64,000 bases of DNA from Magicicada septendecula (GCA_034769895.1 CM068372.1:433893958-433957957); one strand, 5' to 3'. Shown: positions 1 to 12,379, counted from the stretch's first letter. Numbers and translations: made by a program. The notes: generated from the letters alone by a model not told the origin.

Positions 1-1778
1 GTGACGTGTTAAGAATAACTGAGTAATCAAAAGTGTTTACAAAATACCTTCAATTCCGTGCTACATCGATTGTCGATTTCGCCACCAGACCGTATGACGC
101 ACTCGCCACGTGCGTTGCCTATTTCAAAGCGTAAGAATACTCTTGATGCATTCTTCTTTGTTAGTTTTCCTGTTCATTTATCATTAAATGAACCTTATCA
201 ATTAAATGACCTTAGCAAATCACTGAGTCCCTATTATTTTAGCTTTTCTGTTACTGGAAAGTGCTTTTGTCAGCTAACGATAATATTCATAATAAAAAAT
301 TTTATCAAAAATAAAAATTACAATTAAATCACACATTAATCATATACGTTAGTAATAAGACGTTACCTGCACAATTCTAATTTTTTATATTAATTTTTTT
401 ATACAGTTACCAATTTGTAATTTACAATAAGGTAATCACGCTTTAAATAGATAAAAATTAATTGCTCTCTTATGACTAATTAATTATACAAAACCCGTTT
501 AAGCTTTGTAATATTGACCATAATATTAGGTTGTATATAGGTTGTAAACTAACTATTTGTGTGGAAATAAAACAATAGATAATTATTTATAAACTGCTCT
601 GGAAAGAATACGATTACGGGAAGTAGGAATTTCACAGTTATTACCATTTTTATGTTGAATTTTATTGACTCGAAAATGTGCTGATATTTGATTATTCCAG
701 ATAATAGACGATTGCTCCACTGTATTAACTTTCCTTCATACTAAACCCTACTTCTAATATTTAAATTGATCTGCATGTAATGGAATACACATATTAGTTG
801 CAAAATCCTGCAGATCAGTTATTTTGTTTTCAACTTTGCCAATGTATTATAATTACTGGATGTGACGTAACTAACACTTACGTGATCAAATTAACATTTA
901 ACCGTTTGCAAACGTCGTGACATTTGGAGATGAATGGCGGAAGAAGCTACAATTTAAGCCGAGTGTTTCATATCCCAAGTGGTACAAGATATTATAATCA
1001 CGGAAAAGCCATAAATCACGTTAGCTGTGCCTGTTTGCCGGGATGATGTCAGCTTCGTTTACGTAAGCAATCTACTAAAGTCATCAACACCAATGTGACT
1101 TTAACATGCTTACATGAGGTATATAAAACACTATAATTTTTTGGTCTCACTGTCTTGCTTTCCTGACATGATATGTAATCGGTACTTTTTTGTAGAGTAT
1201 ATTATAGCAACCACTGAAAACAACATTGATGTTTAATTGTTTTGGTGAGGTTCTTGAATATCTAATGTAAATTCTAACTCTAATAATATTTTGTGCTCAT
1301 AAGTATTGATAATCATAAGTTAGCAGACATACGTTCTGAATATGAGTTACACTCATGTGAAGAAGGCTATATACAAATGTTGAATTTTAAGAAATATAAT
1401 GCAACTTATGAAACATCTCTTAAATTAAAGAGTCGTTTGTTATAGTTTTAGTAGGAATTTGAGTCACAATCTTCAAATACGTTTTGCTCTGCTTTTGATT
1501 TTGATGTTACATTACTTCGGACGTTACAAGTGATCCGTATATCGAAGTGAACGACATTGTATTTTGTGGCGTCTACAGAAATTATAGTGTTGTCTATAAC
1601 AAAAGTGTTCGATATTGGGAAAATGAAGAATAAGGAACCGACTTGAACACAGCAAACAAAACAGAAACTGCAGTTACAAGTTTTGTAAATTGTCTTTTAT
1701 ATCCAATAACCATTGACTCTTGAACTGTTTTGTCTCCAAAAATTTATGGACTATTAAAGTCTACAAATTATTTGTTTC
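1..1778. other. AT-rich sequence, no gene recognised
   Basis: No conserved protein motif, RNA gene or clear repeat was recognised. Open frames are short (89 codons at 58-327 at most), AT-biased and without a recognisable family. Confidence 0.5.
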
Positions 1779-1789
1779 ATAAAATATAT

Positions 1790-2086
1790 AATAATAATAA
1801 TAATAATGGCTCCCATGTATACCACCGAAGTAGCTTAGGAGTAGGCAGAGTAGGCTGCCTAATATGAGCCGTACGGCATACAAGGAAGGCAGTGTGGCCA
1901 GCACTACGCTTCAGCCGCCCATCCCCAGGATGTTATTCCAGTTACTCATTTTCAGCAAGCTGAGTCAACCTGGGGGCTGAAAAACTCGCCTTGATTTTAT
2001 GATGCCGGCCCAGCAATTGAACCTTGAACCTGGCACCTCTAGATTAGTAACCAGGTGCCATACCCACTGGTCTACTGAGCCGCCTT
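1790..2086 (-). mobile_element. tRNA-derived SINE
   Basis: Read on the minus strand, the element starts with a tRNA-like head. It has an A-box-like tagaccagtgg, a possible 5-bp anticodon stem (cacct/aggtg) and a B-box-like ggttcaaggtt. An unrelated body of about 200 bp follows, and it ends in an (ATT)n tail. Near-identical 11-mers flank it (ataaaatatat at 1779-1789 and atacaatatat at 2087-2097, one mismatch), consistent with a target-site duplication made by LINE machinery. A truncated relative of the body lies at about 25793-25930. The parent tRNA could not be named. Confidence 0.75.
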
Positions 2087-2097
2087 ATACAATATAT

Positions 2098-2949
2098 TGA
2101 AATTATTATTATAAAAACAAATACAATGCAGGGTGATTAACGACACCTTGACTTCACTTAAACAGCAGTAACACATTTAGGTCAAAATAAAAAAATATCA
2201 CAAACTCGTGTCGAATAGCTTTCATTACTACTTAAGACAAATAAAAGAGATACACATTTTATTGAAGTGCGACATCCATAATGCGGGTAAATAATACTTT
2301 ACGAGTATGTATCTTTGTTTAGTACACAATAATCTTAATTTGTTCATATTTACTAAAATTTAACAATGTTAGTGTATCTGGCGTCGATACTTTTCAAAGA
2401 TATACTTCCTCAAGCGTAAAAAATGCGATATTAAACTTTTGAGACACTAGGTACATGCAAAAATGATGGTATAATTTATTGTACCTAGAATGTATTGAAT
2501 AGTGAACACACAATTTTACTTTTAATAATTATCAGTAAATGGTTGAATAGCCTAAAATAATAGGATATTATTACTAGGCTTATTATTATTATTACTGGTC
2601 AAAACCCAGTATTTAAAGTCTGGAATAAATTTACTTTATTAAATTATGCATTGACAAATAAAACTTGTAAAAATATTTTAGAGCATTTAATTCTAAAGCA
2701 TTTTACAAATAACATAAGTAGGAAACAAATTTAAATATACGACGCTCATCTTTCTATTAATATGTCAGTAAAATTAGAAACATAAAAATTATTTGAGACA
2801 TTTTAAAACTATAAATTGACAATACACTATTAAAAGCTAATTAAGAATAATTTTGAAAGCTGTATTTGAATAGTTTTATAATTAAAAAAAAAATTATATT
2901 GTTAACGTGTTGCAATACCTTAGTTATTTTCAACTGAGGAATACTGCGG
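2098..2949. other. AT-rich spacer, no gene recognised
   Basis: Very AT-rich with short (ATT)n runs near 2580-2600. I see no coding or structural feature. Confidence 0.5.
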
Positions 2950-3862
2950 AACGGTATTTACTTTGGATATTTGTAATGTCAATGCACGAACTGCTACTGC
3001 AGAATATAGACGCTTTTCTAACCGCAAGATTCCAAATCCAAAAACAATATTTCATTTATTTTACATGAAACAGGTTTATTTCCCAGTGTCTGTACTTAAT
3101 CCTTACCAACATAAAAAGGTTCGCAATGAAAACATTATTGACGCTGTTCATCGCAGTCCGTGTGCCAGTACACATTACCTGGAGGGTCGCGGTTTGACAA
3201 CCGATGTGAAGACACGTCATTTTAACTAACATCATCCTTATCGTAAACAATCAACACAAAATCTACAAACTGGAGGCTTGTCCCTTTGTCTGAGGTCTAC
3301 AACTGGTTGAATAGGAGTTGCCAGTTGCACAAGTTCATTTTATTTAGTGATGAAGCGCAGTTTTCTCGGGACGACGTCAGTAAAGTACGCAACGAATGCT
3401 CATGGAAGAAAATCAAAACTCTCGTTTAGCTTCAACCTGTAGTGTAACACTAATCAAGATTAGTAGAATAATCATCAGCTGACGATTGCTTTATTTCCTA
3501 TAGGGAAAATTACCACATTTAAAGATGTTTAAAGATGTTCTCTGGCATCGAGCTGCAGTTCAGCAAGATGGTGTGCCTCCACGGAGCGCTCGCTGTGTCA
3601 GCCCGCTTACATAAGAAATTCCTGATTATAAGGATTGGTCGTGGCGGTCCACAGAGATAGTCGCCCAGATCACTACGTCCTCACCAGACACGCTAAGACC
3701 ATTAAATTTTTCCGAATGTGGATGGATGAAGAATCAAAAGTACATACTCGCACTGCATTATTCACCCGCATTATAGATGTCGCAGCGCAAATTAAGGACA
3801 GTCCTGTGTAATTAGAAAAAACAATACGACAGTTCCATAAGCGGCTTTGTGTTAAATAGTAA
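2950..3862 (+). pseudogene. Decayed DUF4817/DDE (Tc1/mariner superfamily) transposase
   Basis: Conserved blocks appear in order but in several frames. First is an N-terminal helix-turn-helix block of DUF4817 type (NARTATAEYRRFSNRKIPNP, about 2975-3035). Next is a linker with NENIIDAVHRSP (about 3125-3165). A first catalytic-aspartate block follows (FILFSDEAQFSRDDV, about 3335-3380), then QQDGVPPR near 3565, and finally a PRSPD...LNFF-like block near 3675-3710. In intact members these form one frame of a bipartite DNA-binding domain and a DDE nuclease that cuts and pastes the element. Here stops and frame changes split it, so it is inactive. Terminal inverted repeats were not identified, so the ends are only coding limits. 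Confidence 0.8.
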
Positions 3863-4631
3863 AAAAACAGAAAATTTTCTTAAAGTAAATTATCTATTAA
3901 GTAAATAGACTGAGTCTAAAATCTTTTGTATCATAATCGGAACGAAAAGTGTCGTTGTTTGAGACATAGTGAAAGGGATACCTCAAAATTGTGCAATTAA
4001 AAGAAATAGGATAACAGGCTTGGGCATCAACTGGTCATCCAAACGAATTAAACAGGATAATGTCAGTTATGCAGGACAGTTGACTGAATATTTGTTTCTT
4101 AGTGTGAAAACACGTGTTACCATATTGTTATATGCGGTGTTATTATATTACAGGAAGTTACTGCCCTTTTACTGTGTACAGTTGCATATAGATAGTAAAT
4201 ATGCATAACACAATGCATATTTATGTATATATGCATCAAATACATGATACAAATTATATAAAATTATAACAGAACCGTGAAACATACTGCATATATCAGA
4301 CTAAATAAAATAGGCCAATGTTTATAAAACGCCTTTTACTGTCGTATACTATCGTTAATTTTTGTACTTAGCCTATACAATAGCGTCGTCTGAGGGTAAT
4401 AAAACACTGCGGGTAGTAAAATTTTTAAAGTAAATTCTATTTTTACTGTCATTGGGAAAACAAATAATGAAAATACATGGTTCTCTTAAATAGACTTACC
4501 TCAACTATTTAGACTCGGCGATAACTTTTGTGAATAGTCTTACACTTTTTGGAGACAGATGATTATAATTTCTAAGAACAGTGTTAAGAATTAGACATTT
4601 TTATTAGTAGTTAAGCCTACTAGTAGGACGG
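3863..4631. other. AT-rich spacer, no gene recognised
   Basis: Contains a 79-codon open frame at 3969-4208 without recognisable domains. Nothing else is supported. Confidence 0.45.
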
Positions 4632-4970
4632 ACATTTTAACATTGAAAATGTTTATAAAGACATGTCGCACATTTGCGGCCGATCGCTGGTGCGTGATCG
4701 AAAATGGGAACCGGTGAGTTTCCATAGAAACTACTTCTTTGTTGTCAATAACGTAGTACACATATAAAACTTCGCTTATGAACGCGACTACATTTAACTT
4801 ATAATCTGTACATTGGTAAATGAAGAATGAGTTCATTGATTGGTGTATGAAGAGTGAATTCATTGATTGGTGAATGAACATAAATATAAATATTTTTTAG
4901 ATTTATTGAAGCATTTTCAATGCGCTTCCATGTGCATTGCATTTGTGCAATTCCTGTAAATTTTTTATCA
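4632..4970 (-). repeat. Dispersed repeat, copy 1 (27-bp VNTR family)
   Basis: Read on the minus strand this matches 39230-39658 on the plus strand over most of its length. Both share gcttcaataaatctaaaaa, a short 27-bp tandem array, the stretch around ttattgacaacaaagaggta or its variant, and a GC-richer block with gcgatcggccgc. This copy has about two to three VNTR units against about five in the other. A third fragment of about 40 bp lies at 59629-59672. A 96-codon open frame runs across it (4591-4881), but the 27-bp period alone explains the repeated MNSFFIHQS-like peptide, so I do not call a gene. Confidence 0.75.
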
Positions 4971-4989
4971 CTATTTTATATTAAAACAG

Positions 4990-5040
4990 TCAAAACGCAA
5001 CATTTTGGCTACTCAACAAATTGATAGCCGTCTTCAGGCA
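4990..5040 (-). ncRNA. Hammerhead-ribozyme-like relic
   Basis: On the minus strand a CTGAAGA box is followed by one extra nucleotide, then a stem ggcta/tagcc extended by tcaa/ttga across a short loop. The expected GAAACG box follows as AAAATG, which is what CpG decay of CGAAACG would give. Flanking gc/gc could start helix I. The layout matches minimal type I hammerheads of Penelope-like and other retroelements, but the extra nucleotide and the decayed box make activity unlikely. Confidence 0.35.
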
Positions 5041-5192
5041 AAAAAATACTAAAACATCAAAAATTAAAGATAAACAATACTATGTACCACAGCAGACAGA
5101 GGGTCAAAATAAACGAAAGTGTTTACATAATATACAGGTAACAAACATAAGTAAATAAATAAACGTTACAAATCATGAAATCTGTATGCCAC

Positions 5193-5194
<2 letters not shown>

Positions 5195-5227
<33 letters not shown>
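5195..5227. repeat. (CA)n microsatellite
   Basis: An uninterrupted AC dinucleotide run of about 33 bp. Confidence 0.95.
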
Positions 5228-5228
<1 letters not shown>

Positions 5229-5479
5229 CACGCTTGCCTCAATGTCGTCAACAACGTGGGACAGGCGGCACAAAGTCCCACTCCTTTTTATAGACAACCC
5301 AAAGACACTCCTCCCCACCACATAAACTAACGTTCAAAAAGCAGTAACACACGTTGACCTGCCCGAAGACTAACAGACGGCTTTGTTCCTTCAGAAAAAT
5401 ATTTTAGACGTTCGGTATGTTACGCTGAATTTGACAGTTCACCGAAATCGTCTCTTGAAATCCTCCCTATTCTATGTCG

Positions 5480-5988
5480 GGTCGTAACTGATATCGCACA
5501 ATAATTTCATCTTCGAAATAAGTTATGAAACGTTTGAATACAACTCGGTGCAAAGGTTGTAGGTTATGTGTTATGGGATTTGGAAAGCAAATGATGGTGT
5601 AATTATTATCTGCGGCGACTTGCACCATGTCTGGAGTTATAATGAACTATGGCCATCAAGCATCAGCAAAGTATTACCTGGCGGTTGCTGGGCATTGAAA
5701 TCTGTCATCCGAGAAATAAATAATTTGCTGTTGATGTACGAGCTCCCTTTCCTCACTTTTATTACTGATCTCTGTGGGGTGCGTCTCTCATACTTAGGTT
5801 TTGTATAGGCCTACACCCCTTTGAAAATACAATAAGAGGTAAGTGTTGGCCCCCCGCATTACAAGCCAGGATAGTTATTGATTGTTTCTTTTCAGCGCTA
5901 GTAACGACATGAACATTCTTACTACCTTTTACAGTAATTACGTTACCAAGTTCGTCATTCAACTGTAGTCCAAGCTTGTCACAGATAA
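5480..5988 (-). pseudogene. pogo/Tigger-like transposase, C-terminal part
   Basis: The minus-strand reading gives CDKLGLQLNDELGNV and VKGSKNVHVVTSAEKKQS, then LPLIVFSKG, LLMLDGHSS, ITHNLQPLH and VFKRFITYF in order. These are the DDE_1 catalytic blocks of pogo/Tigger/jerky-type transposases, including the first-aspartate region, the LDGH second-aspartate block and the conserved THxLQPLD-like block. Frame changes and a stop separate them. The N-terminal half lies at 7600-7950, displaced by a nested PIF/Harbinger element. No TIR was located. Confidence 0.8.
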
Positions 5989-6619
5989 GCCGGGTTCACA
6001 CGGTGCGAGTTGTACGAAAATCGACTCGTGCCTGTAACCACGTGCGATTCTCGACCCGTGTGAACACTTGTGCGTGCGTGTTCGCTCTCGCCACTTACTG
6101 TCTCGCACGGATTCGAATGAATTCAAACATGCTTGACATTTTCTATTACGAGTCGAGAACTCTAACGGGCAAATTTGTATTTGTTTAACGTCTTTAAAGT
6201 GTGATCGCTGTTGAGTTGTTACTATAGTTATAATAGCTCGTGAGTTTGGTGTCATAGTTCTTCGTTTTTATGAGTGAATGTAGTCAGTTATAGTTAGTGT
6301 ATATAATTAGTGTATATAGTTGGTGTTTATAGTGGTAAGTTAGCGTATATAATTAATGTATATAGTTACTTTATAGTGCGATCGTCAAAATGGCATGTAA
6401 AATGACGGACACCTAAAGTGTGATGTTTGTAAATCTGTATCGATCTCATTCCATTTTAAGGGATACAAGATCTATAGACTATAAAAACAAAAATTGCAGG
6501 CAAAAAGCGCTAGAAAATATAGTTAACCAGATAGAAATAACTGGATTTGGTGTCACAATGAAAACTGAAAATAAAGAATAGGAGATCACATTACTGCCAG
6601 GAATTAAACAAAATTAAGG

Positions 6620-6760
6620 GGTCGATGAGCACCACTAGAGTAGCAACCGACAACATCTGCATTCCAAGCTTCCCGTGGTTTGAAACACTGGATGGTTTTT
6701 TGAGGAAGTACGTACAAACGAATACGTCATCAAATTTACTCTGCTAATAAAACAGAAAGC
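6620..6760 (+). pseudogene. Possible MADF/Myb-like accessory protein fragment of the Harbinger element
   Basis: The plus-strand reading includes WFETLDGFLRKYV followed by a Thr/Ser-rich stretch. This resembles the C-terminal helix of MADF-type DNA-binding proteins that accompany PIF/Harbinger nucleases. It is short and interrupted downstream. Position and opposite orientation to the nuclease fit, but chance similarity cannot be excluded. Confidence 0.35.
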
Positions 6761-6929
6761 GCAAGGGAGAAACAGGTAATAAAAATATTGGTTTTTTGCT
6801 CGGGAGACGAAGTGAATTTACTGACTGACAAAGGTAGGAAACACTGAAAGCACAGTCAGACTACTGGTTTGTTAAAAGGCGATAAAATTAAATTAATCAA
6901 ACTTATCTCTTCAGTATAAATCTATTGCC

Positions 6930-7498
6930 TGTTTCTTCTATGCACTATAATAATTTCTAAATTTTCACCTTGCTTACCTCTACATACGACTATAAGGCAT
7001 TGTATACAGCATCACAAACGTCTGGAATAAACTGCGAGATTGTATTTTTTGGTACACGGAAGAGGTACATGAGACTCGAATAAGAATCCTCTGATGCCAG
7101 GTATATCAGTGTCTAGTTTTAATTTTGGCGGTGTGGTCTCTACCATGTTCGTATTTTGTTTTATTAATGAGGGCTCTACCGCTCTAAGCAAAATATCGAA
7201 TTCATCTTTCTCTACCCTAAACATGGTTTTAAAAGACATCGGATCGTCTCAGTTCTTGCCACAGGCTGCGATACGCACCTTTCTTATTGCGTCTGGCAAT
7301 ACACGGTTTAATACATAGTCTTTTCGTAGAATTTTCTACCGGTTCTTTGTTTTCGTCTTCTCTACCAGCTTTTATCTTCTCCATCAGTTTTTCAGCTAGT
7401 AACCTGCACACACCACCAATGCCTATGTTAACTGGATCGATGTTCGTGTTAACTCGTTCAAGTCTACTGCACTTGTGAACATTCCACTCACGAGGCAA
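6930..7498 (-). pseudogene. PIF/Harbinger nuclease, N-terminal fragment
   Basis: The minus-strand reading gives KPCIARRNKKGAYRSLWQEL, then FKTMFRVEKDEFDILLRAV and EPSLIKQNT, then after a frame change VCDAVYNAL and YVEVSKVKI. This order matches the N-terminal region of Harbinger DDE_4 nucleases (WVRPW...RGAYxxLxxEL, FRMxxxxFxxLLxxV, PxIxKQDT, VCDAIYxxL). The catalytic C-terminal half (ALDGKH-type block) was not found in the remaining 0.7 kb, so it is deleted or decayed beyond recognition. Confidence 0.75.
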
Positions 7499-7599
7499 TT
7501 TGAGAGGCTTCTCATCTAGCTCGGATCGCGTGAACGAGTGCCATTCAACTCGTACGAGAACTCGCGCAGTGTAAACGCCGATCTACAGGTACAGCCTGG

Positions 7600-7950
7600 C
7601 TTCTGCAGAAGATCATTTACGGTTAGAGTAGACGTCAACAGACAGAAATAATTTTTTAGTTCCTCACGATTCATGCCTTCTCTTCTTGCGCGAGTGATTC
7701 CTTGAGATTTTCTGACACATCGAAATTTCTCTGTATAAACAACGAAAACCAAACGTTCATGGCCTTCCTGTGTTCAGTACCGAAGAAATGCGTTTTACCC
7801 AGTTATTCTGCCAACAAGTATGCTATAATTCTTACATCACGTTGTGTTGGCGCTAACCCAACGGCCTGAAGGTTTCTGATGTGATAGGCTAATTTTTTCT
7901 CCGCGCCTACACCTAGCTGCGAATCAGTTCCTAAGGAATGCTTTTCAGAA
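7600..7950 (-). pseudogene. pogo/Tigger-like transposase, N-terminal CENP-B-type part
   Basis: The minus-strand reading gives IRNLQAVGLAPTQRDVRIIA and YLLAE, the CENP-B/Tc5-type DNA-binding domain. After a stop or frame change come HRKAMNVWFSLFIQRN, then KSQGITRARREGMNREELK and LTVNDLLQKPG. In intact relatives the next residues are a short linker and the (N)(V/C)D(E/K)xGL block, which here resumes at 5988 beyond the Harbinger insertion. The two halves are therefore one broken gene. Confidence 0.8.
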
Positions 7951-8983
7951 ATATTCCACTTCATCCTGTTTCTTAATGAAATATTTTTCAGAAATATTCC
8001 TCTTCAAATTCAGTAATTATTCAAGAACCTCTAGCAGATTTGTTATTTATTGATTCTATGGTTAGACGTAAACCCATTATGTCCAAGATCGTTTATTTGA
8101 TTTTCCTATGTACACTTTTGGTATATAAGTCTCATTACAGGCATTATTCAAACAATCCCACGTTCTTAAAATTGGTAATCTCGCTCAGACCGCGCAAATT
8201 GTCCTTAACAGTAGGCTACTTGAGCAATCTATACTCATTACGGACCCACGTGATCAGAACATAAATTTGTACAATAATGCAAATGCTACAATGACAACCA
8301 CTTGTGTGTTGATTTCACTGTGTCTGATGTAGACAGAGTCCATTTAGTTCTGTAGCTCGCATGTTATCTACGTCTTTTTTGTAACGTAGACTATATAAAT
8401 ACAAAATAATGAAAAATCTCTACAGTACAATATTTTACATGTACCGCACTACTTTGCAAGTTAGGAGATACACATGAGTTATTTACTACGTATGAAATAA
8501 CGACTATTCATATATTTTCACAGTATTTTCCTACCATATCACAAATTTTGGTGACTTGATGTTTGCATTTGACAATTCTGAAAGAGATTTCGTACATACG
8601 GCATTACATATTAGGCTTATTGTTATTCTGAGGGCAAAGTGCTTGTCGTCTGGAAACGTCACGTACGGTACAATATCCCTTGGGATCAAGAGGTTTATCT
8701 GTTTCCTAACCACCCCTCAAATTGAATGTGGCAGTTGTAAGTAACTCGTAACTCTTGCAATAGGGGTTTCAGATCAGCCCTCCATATTTTAGTTAAATTT
8801 TTATGATTTTATAAATTTGTAAAATTTTACTGTTTGTAGAATATACACAAAACTTACAACACACTTTAGTCAAAGTTGTTCAATTCTAAAACATGTTTAT
8901 ATATAGGCCTACTAGTATGATATTTTGCTTTATTATTAGACTGATAAGGGTGATGAGAGTACACGAGAGACAGGAGTGTCAAT
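7951..8983. other. No gene recognised
   Basis: AT-rich. Short open frames at 8040-8264 and 8531-8744 lack recognisable domains. One TAGGCCTA octamer lies at 8904-8911. Confidence 0.45.
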
Positions 8984-9235
8984 TACCAGAACTATTGCAA
9001 TATCGTGGCTTTGCATGAGCCTGTAAATTGCAAGGGTATGCAGAAATAAACTTGGTAAGTTTGTAAGGATCTGCATACACAGCCTTGTAATTGGGAGAGT
9101 CTGCATACACGTGGCAGTTCTAAGTATCTCCATAAATACACACTTGCAAGATCCTGCATTCGCAAAGCTAGAAATTGCCAGGGTATGAGTACACAAGCCT
9201 TGCAGCTGTAAATCAAGTAAATGCCAAGACAATAT
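8984..9235. repeat. Degenerate short-motif repeat cluster
   Basis: Variants of a motif close to ttgcaagg(a/g)t(c)tgcata recur about every 35-55 bp (near 9025, 9059, 9095, 9151 and 9176). Two overlapping minus-strand open frames rich in Cys, Leu and Ser cross it, as expected from the repeat. It is probably an old tandem or element-derived array, with no family assigned. Confidence 0.35.
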
Positions 9236-9240
9236 TGCAT

Positions 9241-12200
9241 TTATAATAATTAAAACAGATATATCAATGTAATGAATTTATAAATTATATTTATCATATA
9301 CAAGTACCAACATTCGGTGGTGAAAGTAAAAACTTAGTTTAGTTTGTGAGACATAATAAAGATTACACGTGTTATAACAACTACAAAATGTATTTTATTC
9401 ATGTCTGCTTTTTACAACGGTGGGTTTATTTTTTCTTGAAAGTTAATGAACTGAATTTAAGTTATTAACAAGACAATTAAGAAATTTATCCAAGTATATC
9501 TAGTATAAGGTATGCAAGTATTGTTTCTGATATGTTTTAATCAAAAATGAGAAATCACTTAATAACACACTTGAAGTGAAAATTGTCATAAAAGAAACAA
9601 TTTTTCTCTTAAACGTTATGAGTCAATTTTTATCTGCATTTCCTAAGCAAAATAAATTTCCTGTTGTTTGTGTAGAGTATAAATATACATGGTAGATTCA
9701 GATAAAAATAAAAGAGTTATTTTTTACAATCACAGTATTATATTTTATTTTTTTCTCTAGACATGCGGGTCGTGGGTTGCTGTTTGTTGACACAACCAAA
9801 ATAAATTAATTAAAATTTTATAATTTTGGCAACCCCTGTAGTTTTTACAATATTGATATTACATCCAGGCCAACAAAACAGAATAATATTAATAGCCACT
9901 GCCTACGCCTTTTAGATACGTGGATAATGAAATACTGCTTAGATAACAGATTAGACAATGTCTATAAAAAGCTTGAAACAAAAAAAAAACAAATTATTTT
10001 TGAAATGTGTATTTGTTAGTAATCATTGTGTGCTTAGTATCCTACCTAAGCATATTCTTTGAATTTCTATGAGTTATTTATTCTATATTACAATTATAGT
10101 TTCGTAAAGTTATTGCTTCGTTGATTTTAAATGGTGTTATATACTATGCGAAATGAGATACAGCAAAGTAAATCAAATAGTAGTATAATTAGACTAATTG
10201 TGTAAAACAGCCTTCGTTTAACTAGCCTATTACTGTGTCACTTTTTCCACCGTCACTTTTAGGTTTAAAACTCATGTAACTTTCATAATAATATAGCAGT
10301 ATTCTTTAAGAAACTTTTCATTTTCTACACATAATCGGAGCTTAAATAAAACACATAAAACAAAATAATGGCATTCATTTATTGTGTTGTTTTAGATGTT
10401 GCACATTGTCAGGCGAACGTATTTAAATCTGTGTTCTCTATAAACGTATATAATAATAATTAACAATATGTGATACACGTTTTTGAAAAGAAAACAAGTT
10501 AATCGAAAATTAAGTATTGTTAAAATTGTACTTCACTTACTAGTAACTGAATTCAAGAGCTTAACAGAAATGTTCAAAGTAATAAAACTTCGAGAGTAAT
10601 CGACTGAGTAATTTTGTATTTTAAGATTAGTGGAGTGCAGGTTTACTTTACGTTATTTGCCTAATATACCACATTAATCTGTTTTTGATTTAAAAACTAA
10701 ATATAACAGTATACAATATTTTACAACAATTATTGATTTAAGTTGTATAAAATTTTTATTTATTATATCCTTATAATTGGTTATCGTTACGTGATAAATA
10801 TTATTTCTTTACAGCAAACACATCTATAAACTATCATGCACTCACTCTTTTAAATGTCTGCATACTGTTTGCAGACAACATTAATTAATTAGCAATGTAG
10901 GCTTTGAAACGAATGAGGCCAAAATACTAAATATATGAGGTGATGTTCATAGAGTCTATAGAAGTTGACAAACTCACATTTTTAGTTGCATTTTTTCTAT
11001 CTGTAATTTTAACTTGTAATTTTAACTTTAGTGTAAAATAACAGTTTTAGTTAATTTTAAGTAATATAATGTTTATGGACAAAAATAGTTTTTAATTAGT
11101 AATCAAACGTAATTGTAGAGACATGTAAAAGTGTGCCCGTTGTTTTTTTCCATCTTCTTGTGCGATTCATCACTTTATGCTTATTACTTGTACATTCATG
11201 ACCGTTGAGTCAGTCAAACTAACCTCATTTTCATTATTCTCCATGTTTTTAATTTAATTCAACAGTTAATGCAATGAAATATTTAATTCAATGTAATTTA
11301 GTATATAAATAGTTACGCTATTACATTATACTTCCCAGCATAACCACACTTATATGCAACGTAATTATACACGACAATTTCAAATAGGACGCCGCTTACC
11401 ACAACCTGTCTCGCATTTCAAAAAAGGCCTACTCGTATAGAAAGTCTATATAAGATCCTGGCAGGGATACACCATTTGTAACTAATCAAACTTTTATACT
11501 CCAAAACATCCACAAGTACAGTCACTTGTGTCAATTACTGATTAATTATTATGTTAAACATGTAATGTTATACCTTTACAGAACATTTCAAATTCTGTGT
11601 AAGTTAAAGTGGGACATAAGCATAAATAACTGTTGTTTAAAATGTCTACTTGTCATCTGCAATTAAATATGATTGTTTTTTTGTGATTACTTATTATATT
11701 ATTTGTTCCTCTTTTAACTATTCCCATGTATCTTCCATAAATACGTATTCATCAACTGAATCAAAAATATTTTCTGCTATCTATGCATCCACTGACTATA
11801 ACTATAAAACATTTATTTATACCTTTTTACGCGTAGAAAGAATCAGTCACATATATTCAAATGAAGTTGTATTAATGAATGCAGGTGTTGTTTATCAAAG
11901 TTCTCAATGATAGAAGACAGTACAGATTCCAATTTAAAATTTGTTTATCCCCTACGGTTATGTTGCTCTAAAGTTAGGTTATAGCCATCATTTGTAAACA
12001 TTTTATTTACTTACTACAGACAAACATGTTATTTCCTTCTTTAGGCTATACACTAATTATAGACAATTTTACATTTTGTTTATTTCTAAACAAAAAATGT
12101 GTTGTTTTCCATACCTCTCTCGGGATGTATCACAGTTATGTTTCTACTACGTCACACCATGTTAAATAATTAATTAAGTATTCAACGGTTTAAATATCTA

Positions 12201-12250
12201 CCTGATTTCACATTTGTTTGAAAATCTAACAAGAAATTATTTCTTCTGAG
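9241..12250. other. Long AT-rich stretch, no gene recognised
   Basis: I see no conserved protein motif. The only frame of note (86 codons, 11650-11910) is AT-biased and unrecognised. A weak inverted repeat (gggttgc ... gcaaccc) flanks an AT-rich core at about 9770-9835. Confidence 0.45.
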
Positions 12251-12303
12251 TATTGAAATAAAGACAAACAGAATTATCACTGTTGCACACCGCTATAGAA
12301 AAA

Positions 12304-12358
12304 TTATCCCGATAAGAGCTTTCAAGCTTCTCAGCTCATCGTCAGATCGGAAATAACC
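12304..12358 (-). ncRNA. Hammerhead-like core, left arm
   Basis: On the minus strand: helix I strand ttccgat, CTGACGA, one extra T, a stem gagct/agctt capped by gaga, then GAAA. A short helix III region follows, then atcgggataa, which pairs back with the helix I strand over about seven pairs. This is the type I hammerhead order. The extra T after CTGACGA departs from the classical core. Confidence 0.4.
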
Positions 12359-12379
12359 TGACGGTCCAATCTGATCAGG

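Larger units (their letters stand above)
5989..7579 (-). mobile_element. PIF/Harbinger element nested in the pogo-like transposase
   Basis: The left end reads gccgggttcacacggtgcga. The right end, read inward on the minus strand, gives ggcgtttacactgcgcgagt. These are imperfect inverted ends sharing the ttcacac/tttacac and gcgagtt cores. The interior carries a Harbinger nuclease remnant on the minus strand and a possible MADF-like remnant on the plus strand, the usual two-gene content of the superfamily. Sequence outside the two ends belongs to one pogo-like protein, which marks this as an insertion. The usual 3-bp target duplication could not be confirmed. Confidence 0.65.

Noticed and set aside
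9770-9835. Possible MITE with gggttgc/gcaaccc ends
   Set aside because: Arms are too short and the AT-rich core pairs trivially; no target duplication seen.
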